A DNA stretch of 7,505 nt from Chloroflexota bacterium (GTDB lineage: Bacteria; Chloroflexota; Anaerolineae; Anaerolineales; DRMV01), in the NCBI GenBank assembly GCA_013154225.1, contig JAADCW010000056.1, forward strand, positions 1 to 7,505, given 5' to 3'. Of this stretch, positions 1 through 5,351 are shown one piece after another. The notes under the pieces were generated by a model that had not been told where the DNA came from, ran no database searches, and saw only the letters and a program-made list of their open reading frames with translations. Position numbers and translations under genes: made by a program. Every line of letters starts with the position of its first letter. Position 1 is the stretch's first letter.

Positions 1-72
<72 letters not shown>

Positions 73-95
73 GCCTTTCGCCTTAGCGCCCTCGA

Positions 96-124
96 ATTTT
101 ACCTATCCCCTAAGGCCTTGTCAA
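96..124 (-). promoter_or_regulatory. Promoter of tRNA-Phe (TTGACA-N17-TAAAAT)
   Basis: On the minus strand a perfect -35 box TTGACA (119-124) is followed after exactly 17 nt by TAAAAT (96-101, 5 of 6 to consensus). This predicts transcription starting near 89-90, about 17 nt before the tRNA 5' end at 72, a normal short tRNA leader. The -35 box sits inside a perfect odd dyad at 115-127 (GCCTTG, one central base, CAAGGC), whose edge touches the trxA stop codon at 127-129. The promoter call rests on two boxes with ideal spacing. The meaning of the dyad is unknown. Confidence 0.8.
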
Positions 125-126
125 GG

Positions 127-459
127 CTATAAGGAAAGATGTTTGCCAAATTTTTTGATGATGCTCTTCTTGGGCTTGTAACCGGTCATCCGAGCCACAA
201 TTTTCCCATCCTTGAACAAGGCCAGGGTGGGTACGCCCATGATGCGCCATTGCACGAGTAAATCGGTGTTTTTGTCCGCGTCCATCTGGAAGACCTTGAC
301 TTTGCCTTCCCATTCCTGCGCGAGTTCGGCCACGATGGGATCCAGCATTTTGCAAGGCGCACACCATTCCGCGGTGAAGTCAATCAGCACCGGTAAATCG
401 CTCTGGAGCACCTCGGCCTCGAACGCTTCGGCTGTCATTTCAGGTAATTCTGCGGCCAT
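127..459 (-). CDS. trxA: Thioredoxin
   Basis: Predicted 110-residue cytosolic thioredoxin, a dithiol-disulfide reductant normally recycled by thioredoxin reductase. The redox centre is W32-C33-A34-P35-C36-K37. This is the WCAPC variant of WCGPC, common in bacterial thioredoxins. The buried Asp of the fold is D27 (LIDF), the cis-proline is P77 (MGVPT), and the LALFKDGK strand-turn follows. Length matches the usual 105-110 residues with no signal peptide. The start at 459 was chosen because the minus strand has GGAG 8 nt ahead of this ATG and the thioredoxin fold begins right after it; a longer upstream frame (to 534) would run through the promoter. The C-terminus is lysine-rich. The gene is transcribed alone from its own promoter, with tRNA-Phe downstream. 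Family assignment is secure; the specific partner is not visible. Confidence 0.95.
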   Translation of the reverse strand: MAAELPEMTAEAFEAEVLQSDLPVLIDFTAEWCAPCKMLDPIVAELAQEWEGKVKVFQMDADKNTDLLVQWRIMGVPTLALFKDGKIVARMTGYKPKKSIIKKFGKHLSL

Positions 460-490
460 AACGCACTCTCCAAGGCGAGATGTTGCGGCG

Positions 491-519
491 ATTGTACCGA
501 AGAACCCCCTAAAGGGCAA
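491..519 (-). promoter_or_regulatory. Promoter of trxA
   Basis: On the minus strand TTGCCC (514-519, 4 of 6 to TTGACA) and TACAAT (491-496, 5 of 6 to TATAAT) are separated by 17 nt. The predicted start near 484 gives a leader of about 25 nt before the ATG at 459, which contains the GGAG ribosome site. The overlapping longer reading frame through this region is therefore unlikely to be translated. Confidence 0.6.
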
Positions 520-534
520 GTAAAAACCCCTCAT

Positions 535-564
535 CCGCGGCGGCTCCCTGGGAAATGGCCGCGG
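535..564. repeat. Inverted repeat in the divergent trxA/lipoprotein region, possible bidirectional terminator
   Basis: A perfect 7-bp inverted repeat, CCGCGGC (535-541) and GCCGCGG (558-564), encloses a 16-nt loop. On the plus strand it is followed by TTTT (565-568) and TTTTT (573-577). On the minus strand it is followed after a few bases by another T run (complement of 523-527). This resembles an intrinsic terminator, but it lies upstream of both flanking genes, so it would act on antisense or readthrough RNA. It could equally be a protein-binding dyad. Each arm carries the CCGCGG hexamer that is abundant throughout the window, so the pairing may be a by-product of that abundance. Confidence 0.4.
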
Positions 565-582
565 TTTTCCTGTTTTTGACGC

Positions 583-610
583 GTTACAGCAGGGGTAGTG
601 GGACTATTAT
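583..610 (+). promoter_or_regulatory. Possible promoter of the lipoprotein gene
   Basis: GTTACA (583-588, 4 of 6 to TTGACA) and TATTAT (605-610, 5 of 6 to TATAAT) are 16 nt apart. A start near 617 would give a leader of about 86 nt before the ATG at 703. A better-looking TTGACG at 576-581 is 23 nt from the same -10 box, too far to pair with it. The rest of the 460-702 intergenic region holds only the trxA promoter and the inverted repeat; no small gene is visible there. Confidence 0.35.
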
Positions 611-702
611 CCCATCGCAAAAAAGATACCGCGCGCCTTAAAGCCCTGTACAATGGAAACATCGTTCGCGCACAACACCTCTCTCGAGGAAAGGAGGATA
701 AG

Positions 703-1941
703 ATGTTCATCCGTCGTTATGCCTGGCTGTTGGCAGTTGTGCTTTTGCTGGCGGCCTGCGCCATCCCTGGGATGGGCTCTTCCGAAGAAAGTGCTGCCCC
801 CAGTGAAGCGGCTCCCTCATCGTCAGAGACCACTGGAGGCAGCGGCAATCCTACCGAAGCCGCGCAAGCCCCTGAGGCTACCGAGAACGCCCAGGCCCCC
901 GTGCAAGCGGGTTCCTGGGAAGCCGACGACCCCAAGGCTGATTTGGTCTCCTGTGCCACTGGCGACCCCGTGCCTCAGGCCAAAATCAACCGCATCAACC
1001 CCAAGGTGTACGTGGACGTGTTGCACGCCAGCCTGGAAGAAGCGCCTTTGAGCGACCCTGTTGTGACCATTGGCGGCCAAATGTGCGCTTATACCTTTAC
1101 CCTGGATTATGGCCGGGAAATCAACAAGGCCGGCCTGGCTGAGGGTGAAGTGGAATTTACCGCGGGCAATGTTCGCGCCAATTATGCTTTCAAGATTAGC
1201 AACGGCAAGGTGTTTTGGGAACCCAGCCTCTACAACCTGGATACCAAAGCCTCGATTTCGCCGGACAACCTCAGTGATTTTGGCCTTGAGGTGGACGGTA
1301 GTAAGGTGGTGCTCACCATCCCTTGCTATGCTGTGCCGCGCAGTAATGACCAGACCGATTGGAAGGTGGTGACCTACACGCGCAAGGCCGATGGCGGGCG
1401 TTTGTATTGCGATGAAGTGGGCGGCGACGTGCCCTTCCCGGCCCCCACCGTCTATTGGGACGGTAGCGCTACGGTAACCATCACCGACGGCACCGACGAC
1501 GTCATGGATATGACCCACAAGTCCACCAATTTGCACAGCCCCGATGCCGACATCCTCTCACTGCAAGCCTCTTTGGAACCCCGCAACGCACCGGTCAGCC
1601 TGACGCTGGCCCAATTCCCACCTGATCCGCAGACCTACACGTGGTCGTCGGTTCTGCGGATGAACCTTTCCCTGGTTGGGCCTGGGCAACTCATCTGCGG
1701 TCGCAACGAAGACGGCACCAGCGGATGGATTGACCCCAAAACCCTGCAGTTTGACCCCACCAATGGGTTGGCTTCGTTTGAAGAAAACGACAATGGCCCA
1801 GCCTGTGTGTTTGCTCCCCCTGCTTTGAGCACTTCGGGCTGTGTGTTGGTCAGCGGCGACTTTTACCTCAAAGACATTGACACCCGCATCCAATACAAAG
1901 ACCGTGTGAACGGTCCGGTGTTGTGCTACCAGCAACCGTAG
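703..1941 (+). CDS. Secreted lipoprotein of unknown function, cysteine-containing beta-rich
   Basis: I do not recognise this 412-residue protein. Residues 1-19 form a lipoprotein signal: positive start (FIRRY), hydrophobic core and lipobox L16-A17-A18-C19, so it should be lipidated at C19 and anchored outside the cytoplasmic membrane. Residues 24-72 are a Ser/Ala/Glu/Pro/Thr linker, typical of a flexible tether. From about 73 the protein looks beta-strand-rich, with alternating hydrophobics, many Asp/Gly/Asn turns and no helical transmembrane segment. Eight further cysteines (84, 128, 208, 236, 332, 368, 380, 408) could form up to four disulfides. Two stretches, near residues 103-136 (DVLHASLEEAP) and 282-322 (DILSLQASLEPRNAP), resemble each other and suggest two related beta domains. 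The start at 703 has a strong AAGGAGG ending 5 nt upstream; the frame extends to 598 but lacks such a site. The gene stands alone between trxA and proC, with a strong terminator after it. No catalytic motif is evident. Confidence 0.85.
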   Translation: MFIRRYAWLLAVVLLLAACAIPGMGSSEESAAPSEAAPSSSETTGGSGNPTEAAQAPEATENAQAPVQAGSWEADDPKADLVSCATGDPVPQAKINRINPKVYVDVLHASLEEAPLSDPVVTIGGQMCAYTFTLDYGREINKAGLAEGEVEFTAGNVRANYAFKISNGKVFWEPSLYNLDTKASISPDNLSDFGLEVDGSKVVLTIPCYAVPRSNDQTDWKVVTYTRKADGGRLYCDEVGGDVPFPAPTVYWDGSATVTITDGTDDVMDMTHKSTNLHSPDADILSLQASLEPRNAPVSLTLAQFPPDPQTYTWSSVLRMNLSLVGPGQLICGRNEDGTSGWIDPKTLQFDPTNGLASFEENDNGPACVFAPPALSTSGCVLVSGDFYLKDIDTRIQYKDRVNGPVLCYQQP

Positions 1942-1971
1942 TCAGCGCCGCGAGGCGCCCGCCTTGCCCAA

Positions 1972-2004
1972 GCAAAGCCCCGGCCAATGTGGTCGGGGCT
2001 TTGC
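1972..2004. terminator. Strong hairpin terminator between convergent lipoprotein gene and proC
   Basis: The arms 1972-1985 (GCAAAGCCCCGGCC) and 1991-2004 (GGTCGGGGCTTTGC) form a 14-bp stem with one G-U pair around the 5-nt loop AATGT. The stem carries AAA/TTT near its base, but neither side has a long T run beyond it. It begins 30 nt after the lipoprotein stop and 60 nt beyond the proC stop, between convergent genes, so a bidirectional terminator is the natural reading. The remaining sequence to 2064 shows no gene. Confidence 0.75.
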
Positions 2005-2064
2005 ATTTGGGGCTAAATTGTGTTGCGAAGTTTTTGCGTTTTTGCCATTGGGTTGGGGGCTGTT

Positions 2065-2919
2065 TTATTTGGGTGGTTGCGGCTTGCCGTTTTGCGCCAG
2101 TGAAAGGGCGCGTTCGTAAGCCGCCCAAACCGCGCGCGAGATTGCGGTGCGGAAGCCTGCTTTTTCCAAATAATACAAAGCCGCGGCCGAGGTGCCGCCC
2201 GGCGAAGTCACCTGATTGCGCAGGTGGGCCAGGTGCACTTCGCCCTGTTGGCGTTCGTAATATGCGGCCGCGCCCTGCACGGTCTGCACAACCAGGCGCT
2301 CGGCCACCCGCCGAGGAAAGCCTAAATGCACGCCGGCATCAACCAGGGCTTCCATGAAAAGGAAGACATAGGCCGGCCCGGTGCCGGAAAGCGCGGTGGC
2401 CATATCCAGATAGACCTCGTCTTCCATGAAAATTTCTTCGCCCAGCGCGGCCAGCACCCCGCGGGCCATGGCGCGTTGCGTTTTGGTCACCTGGGGAGAA
2501 GCAGTCCACACGGTGATGCCCATGCCAATTTGCGCGGGGGTGTTGGGCATGGCGCGCACCACGGCCTGGTGGGCCATGCCTTCGCTCAGGCGGGCAATGG
2601 GCGCGCCTGCAACAATGGAAAGCACCAGCGCATCGGGCGCGATTTGGCCGTGTAGTTCGGGCAAGACCTTGCCCAGCACCTGGGGTTTGATGGAGAGCAC
2701 CACCACATCGGCTTGCCGCGCCGCGGCCGCGTTGTCGGTGGTGCCCTGGATGCCGTAACGCGCCTTGAGGGTGTCGAGGCGCTCTTGTCGGGGCCCGGCC
2801 GCGGTGATGGCTTCAGGCGCGGCAACGCCTTCCCGCACCAACCCCGCGATCATGGCCTCGGCCATAGTGCCAGGCCCGATAAAGGCAATGCGTTGTCCTT
2901 GAAGGGTTGAAGCATTCAT
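2065..2919 (-). CDS. proC: Pyrroline-5-carboxylate reductase
   Basis: This 284-residue protein reduces 1-pyrroline-5-carboxylate to L-proline with NAD(P)H, the last step of proline synthesis in the cytosol. An N-terminal Rossmann domain starts with G15-P-G17-T-M19-A20 (family GxGxMA). SIKPQ (76-80) and MPNTP (124-128) are family hallmarks. The helical dimerisation domain carries SGTGPAY (178-184) and the signature region QVTSPGGT (236-243). Length is slightly above the usual 260-275 because of a short C-terminal tail (LAQNGKPQPPK) that may be disordered. The ATG at 2919 lies 2 nt after the stop of the upstream membrane-protein gene. The nearest GGAG is about 17 nt away, so translation is probably coupled to that gene. 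It is likely the last gene of the yebC-ruvC-ruvA transcription unit and faces the hairpin at 1972-2004. Confidence 0.96.
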   Translation of the reverse strand: MNASTLQGQRIAFIGPGTMAEAMIAGLVREGVAAPEAITAAGPRQERLDTLKARYGIQGTTDNAAAARQADVVVLSIKPQVLGKVLPELHGQIAPDALVLSIVAGAPIARLSEGMAHQAVVRAMPNTPAQIGMGITVWTASPQVTKTQRAMARGVLAALGEEIFMEDEVYLDMATALSGTGPAYVFLFMEALVDAGVHLGFPRRVAERLVVQTVQGAAAYYERQQGEVHLAHLRNQVTSPGGTSAAALYYLEKAGFRTAISRAVWAAYERALSLAQNGKPQPPK

Positions 2920-2921
2920 GG

Positions 2922-3266
2922 CTATTTGCGGGTGTTCTCCTCAATGTCCACCATGATTTCCAGGAAGTAGGCAATCCCTTCCATGACAATCACAGCCATA
3001 ACGAGGGACACGAAGGCCAAATACTGCCCCAGCAAATTGCGCCAAATGCTTTGCCCCATGGCCGCGGCGGTCGAGGCGCTCTTGACGATGTCGTAGGTCA
3101 CATACCCAAAGCCAATGAGCACCAGCACCAGCACAACACGCGCGACAATGCGGGCAATCATGGCAAAACGCAGCACCTTGGCCGGATCGTGCCAGGTCGC
3201 AGGGGTTTCGGCCGGGGTGGCTTCGGCGGTGGTTTCAGGGGTGGCAAATTCGTTTTGCTCGCTCAT
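2922..3266 (-). CDS. Small membrane protein with two transmembrane helices, unknown function
   Basis: Predicted 114-residue protein that I cannot assign to a named family. Residues 1-28 are an acidic Thr/Ala/Pro/Glu-rich, probably disordered head (ATPETTAEATPAETPAT). Two hydrophobic helices follow, at about 36-58 (ends VLVLIGFGYVTYDIV) and about 80-104 (YLAFVSLVMAVIVMEGIAYF), separated by a short loop. A short acidic tail ends in EENTRK. Arginines 33, 39 and 43 precede helix 1, so by the positive-inside rule both termini are probably cytoplasmic. The start at 3266 has GGAGAG 4 nt upstream; the four-residue-longer TTG start overlaps this site and is disfavoured. The gene lies 21 nt after ruvA and 2 nt before proC, so it is in the operon. 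This is a place where ruvB might be expected, but the protein has no ATPase motif. Confidence 0.8.
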   Translation of the reverse strand: MSEQNEFATPETTAEATPAETPATWHDPAKVLRFAMIARIVARVVLVLVLIGFGYVTYDIVKSASTAAAMGQSIWRNLLGQYLAFVSLVMAVIVMEGIAYFLEIMVDIEENTRK

Positions 3267-3287
3267 CGTTCTCTCCAAAAATAGGGA

Positions 3288-3866
3288 TTAGCGGCTGAAA
3301 TATCGGAGCGCCAGCCGCAAACGCGTTTCCACATCTTGAGGGGTGTCTGAAGGGATGGATTGCAGGGCTGCTTGGGCCTCGACAATGCTGTAGCCCAGCG
3401 CAACCAGGGCATCCAAAACTTCTGCATCCACATCAGGCAGAGAGGCGACGTGCTCCAGGGTGTCTTCGGCTTTCAGCCGATCTTGCAGGTGGAGCACGAT
3501 TTTCTGCGCGGTCTTTTTGCCCACGCCGGGCACCCGACGAAAGACCTCGGCTTCTTCCTGGAACACCGCACGCCGCAATGCCGCGGGGCTCAAGGCCGAA
3601 AGGATGGCCAAGGCCAGCCGGGGCCCTACGCCGTTTACGCCCAACAGCAGGGCAAACAAGTCGCGGGCTTCTTCGGTGTCAAAGCCGTAGAGGGTGAGCG
3701 CATCTTGTCGCACCACCAGGTAGGTGTGCAGGGCCAGCGGGCGGCCTATTGTGGCTTGTTCGGCCAGGGGACGGGGCACATACACCCACAGGCCCACAGG
3801 GCCTGTGCGCAGTGTGAGGCGATCGTCTTGTCGGGCGATTACCGTCCCTTCCAAAAAGGCCAGCAT
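3288..3866 (-). CDS. ruvA: Holliday junction branch migration protein RuvA
   Basis: This 192-residue protein binds four-way DNA junctions as a tetramer and loads the RuvB helicase for branch migration in recombinational repair. Domain I (about 1-63) is the OB-fold, starting MLAFLEGTV and ending TLYGF. Domain II carries two helix-hairpin-helix motifs: LGVNGVGPRLALAIL (75-89) and RRVPGVGKKTAQKIV (110-124). After a short acidic linker (132-146), domain III (about 147-192) has the RuvB-contacting helices, including the ALVALGY segment common in the family. Length is normal (about 190-205). The ATG at 3866 is 9 nt after the ruvC stop, with only a weak purine-rich site, so coupling to ruvC is likely. 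The usual partner gene ruvB does not follow. Confidence 0.97.
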   Translation of the reverse strand: MLAFLEGTVIARQDDRLTLRTGPVGLWVYVPRPLAEQATIGRPLALHTYLVVRQDALTLYGFDTEEARDLFALLLGVNGVGPRLALAILSALSPAALRRAVFQEEAEVFRRVPGVGKKTAQKIVLHLQDRLKAEDTLEHVASLPDVDAEVLDALVALGYSIVEAQAALQSIPSDTPQDVETRLRLALRYFSR

Positions 3867-3875
3867 GGTTTTCGC

Positions 3876-4382
3876 TCACCCGCTTTCGAGGATTTCTGAA
3901 TGCGCGTGCCAGCGTAAGTGCTGGGCGTGGCACAGGGCAACGGCCAATGCATCGGCGGCGTCGTCGGGTTTGGGAATGTCTTCCAGGCCCAGGAGCATCT
4001 TGACCATGCGCTGCATTTGGGCTTTCCCCGCACTGCCGTAGCCGGTGACGGCCATTTTGACTTCGTTGGGGGTGTATTCGGCCACGGGGATGTTGTGCTG
4101 GGCCAAAGCCAACAGCACCACTCCGCGAGCCTGCCCCACGCTCATGGCCGTGGTGACATTGCGTTGGAAGAAGAGTTTTTCCACTGCCGCGCCTTGAGGG
4201 GGATAGCGCTGGAGCAGTTCCTGTAAACGCTGATGAAGCAGTAACAGCCGTTCGGGCAGGGGCGTTTTGGCGGGCGTCAGAATCACACCATAGGCCACTG
4301 CTGAAAAAGAGCCATCGGGATGCGCTTCCAGGAAGCCGTATCCTGTGGTGGCTGTGCCAGGGTCAATACCAAGAACCAACAC
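3876..4382 (-). CDS. ruvC: Holliday junction resolvase RuvC
   Basis: This 168-residue endonuclease cuts Holliday junctions symmetrically, acting with RuvAB. It has the RNase H-like fold. The four expected acidic metal ligands are visible: D7 (GIDPG), E68 (AVEKLFF), and D141 and D144 in PDDAADALA (139-147). The Q73-R74-N75 segment and VGQARG (82-87) are typical of the family. Length matches the usual 155-175. The start is GTG at 4382, because an in-frame TAG lies three codons upstream and the core motif begins immediately; TTG at the next codon is the only close alternative. The ribosome site is poor (AGG about 9 nt upstream) and abuts an inverted repeat at 4395-4425. It follows yebC by 99 nt and precedes ruvA by 9 nt, the common yebC-ruvC-ruvA order. 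Confidence 0.97.
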   Translation of the reverse strand: MLVLGIDPGTATTGYGFLEAHPDGSFSAVAYGVILTPAKTPLPERLLLLHQRLQELLQRYPPQGAAVEKLFFQRNVTTAMSVGQARGVVLLALAQHNIPVAEYTPNEVKMAVTGYGSAGKAQMQRMVKMLLGLEDIPKPDDAADALAVALCHAQHLRWHAHSEILESG

Positions 4383-4394
4383 AATCTGCTACCT

Positions 4395-4425
4395 GAGGAT
4401 GCAAGAAGGCCACCGAAGCATCCTC
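4395..4425 (-). repeat. Inverted repeat just upstream of the ruvC start
   Basis: GAGGATGC (4395-4402) and GCATCCTC (4418-4425) are perfect 8-bp arms with a 15-nt loop, in the 99-nt yebC-ruvC gap. In the minus-strand RNA the hairpin ends one base before the weak AGG that would serve ruvC. It could tune ruvC translation, be an RNA processing or attenuation site, or bind protein. There is no T run after it, so a simple intrinsic terminator is unlikely. The rest of the gap shows nothing else. Confidence 0.45.
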
Positions 4426-4481
4426 GCGCGGCTGCGCTGGGGCGCCTCGGCGGCCAAAGCGTCGGGGAAAACGGCCAGCCG

Positions 4482-5237
4482 TTAGGCGGCTTCCATTTTG
4501 GCCAGGGCTTCGTCGCTGATGTTGAGGTTGGAATACACTTCCTGGACGTCGTCCAGGTCTTCCAGGGCCTCGATGACCTTCATCACCTGCACGGCCTGCT
4601 CCGCGGGCAGTTCCATTTCCTGGGTGGGAATCATTTTGATGCCCGCTTCCTCAGCCTGGATGCCCGCGGCACGGAGTTGATCGCCAATGGTCTTGAACGA
4701 TTCCACCGGGCCGTAGATTTCGATGATTTCTTCGTCAAAGTTGACGTCATCTGCGCCGCCCTCGACGGCCAGTTCAAAGATGGCGTCGGGGTCTTGCCCT
4801 TCCGCAGGGATGGCAAAGTAGGCCATGCGCTTGAATTGCCAGGCCACCGAACCACCTTCGCCCAAACTGCCGCCGTGGCGGTTGAGGATGTGTCGCACGT
4901 CGGAGACCGTGCGGTTGCGGTTGTCGGTGACGCAGTAAATCATCAACGCCACACCGTGCGGTGCGTAGCCTTCGTAGTAGATTTCTTCGAAGTTGCCGCC
5001 TTCTTTGTCTTCGCCCGTGCCGCGTTTGATGGCGCGTTCGATGTTGTCTTTTGGCATGTTAGCGGCTTTGGCGCGCTCGATTGCCAGCCGAAGGCGGACG
5101 TTGGCTTCAGGGTCGCCGCCGCCTTCCCGCGCGGCCAGGGTGATTTCCCGTGCCAAACGGGTAAAAATTTTGCCGCGCTTGGCATCTTCGGCGGCTTTTT
5201 TGCGCTTGATGGTTGACCATTTGGAATGTCCAGACAT
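4482..5237 (-). CDS. yebC: YebC/TACO1 family protein
   Basis: This 251-residue protein belongs to the YebC/TACO1 family, long annotated as a transcriptional regulator. More recent work links the family to translation, helping ribosomes through difficult stretches such as polyproline. The hallmark N-terminus MSGHSKWSTIKRKKAAEDAK is intact, as are the K/R-rich helical domain (to about 75) and the IYYEGYAPHGVAL segment (about 114-126), followed by the TDNRNRT stretch. The acidic C-terminal part ends EALEDLDDVQEVYSNLNIS, as usual. Length is standard (about 240-250). The start at 5237 has AGGAG 7 nt upstream and matches the conserved MSGHSKW; the frame extends to 5321, across the promoter, and is not used. 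First gene of the yebC-ruvC-ruvA group. Confidence 0.97.
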   Translation of the reverse strand: MSGHSKWSTIKRKKAAEDAKRGKIFTRLAREITLAAREGGGDPEANVRLRLAIERAKAANMPKDNIERAIKRGTGEDKEGGNFEEIYYEGYAPHGVALMIYCVTDNRNRTVSDVRHILNRHGGSLGEGGSVAWQFKRMAYFAIPAEGQDPDAIFELAVEGGADDVNFDEEIIEIYGPVESFKTIGDQLRAAGIQAEEAGIKMIPTQEMELPAEQAVQVMKVIEALEDLDDVQEVYSNLNISDEALAKMEAA

Positions 5238-5307
5238 ACAAAACTCCTCTCGCGAAATCGCAACACACCGCCGCGTGGTTGTGGCTGGTTCACACGGGGG
5301 TACTTTC

Positions 5308-5316
5308 ATTATACCA
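5308..5316 (-). promoter_or_regulatory. Extended -10 promoter of the yebC-ruvCA group
   Basis: On the minus strand TGG-TATAAT gives a perfect -10 box (5308-5313) with the extended TGn element (5314-5316). No good -35 box stands 16-18 nt upstream (AAACGC at 17), which extended -10 promoters tolerate. The start near 5301 gives a leader of about 64 nt to the yebC ATG. The promoter lies in the 114-nt gap after the alcohol dehydrogenase stop. I see no terminator in that gap, so readthrough from upstream is possible. Confidence 0.7.
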
Positions 5317-5351
5317 TCCACCCGTGGCGGGCGTTTGAAGGAAAAGATGGC

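Noticed and set aside
460..534. N-terminal extension of thioredoxin by 25 residues
   Set aside because: It would cover the -10 box at 491-496, and the ATG at 459 has the better ribosome site and fits family length.
576..610. TTGACG at 576-581 as -35 box for the lipoprotein gene
   Set aside because: The nearest -10-like TATTAT is 23 nt away, outside the workable 16-18 nt range.
823..1536. 237-codon minus-strand frame inside the lipoprotein gene
   Set aside because: The plus-strand frame has a signal peptide, lipobox and strong ribosome site; the minus frame has neither recognisable start signal nor motifs.
4320..5216. 298-codon open frame on the plus strand opposite yebC and ruvC
   Set aside because: It is antisense to two secure genes; its product is low-complexity, rich in Phe, His, Val and Gly, and shows no family motif. 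GC-rich codon use leaves the opposite frame free of stops.
5238..5321. 28-residue N-terminal extension of YebC
   Set aside because: The conserved MSGHSKW start at 5237 has an ideal ribosome site, and the extension runs through the promoter's -10 box.
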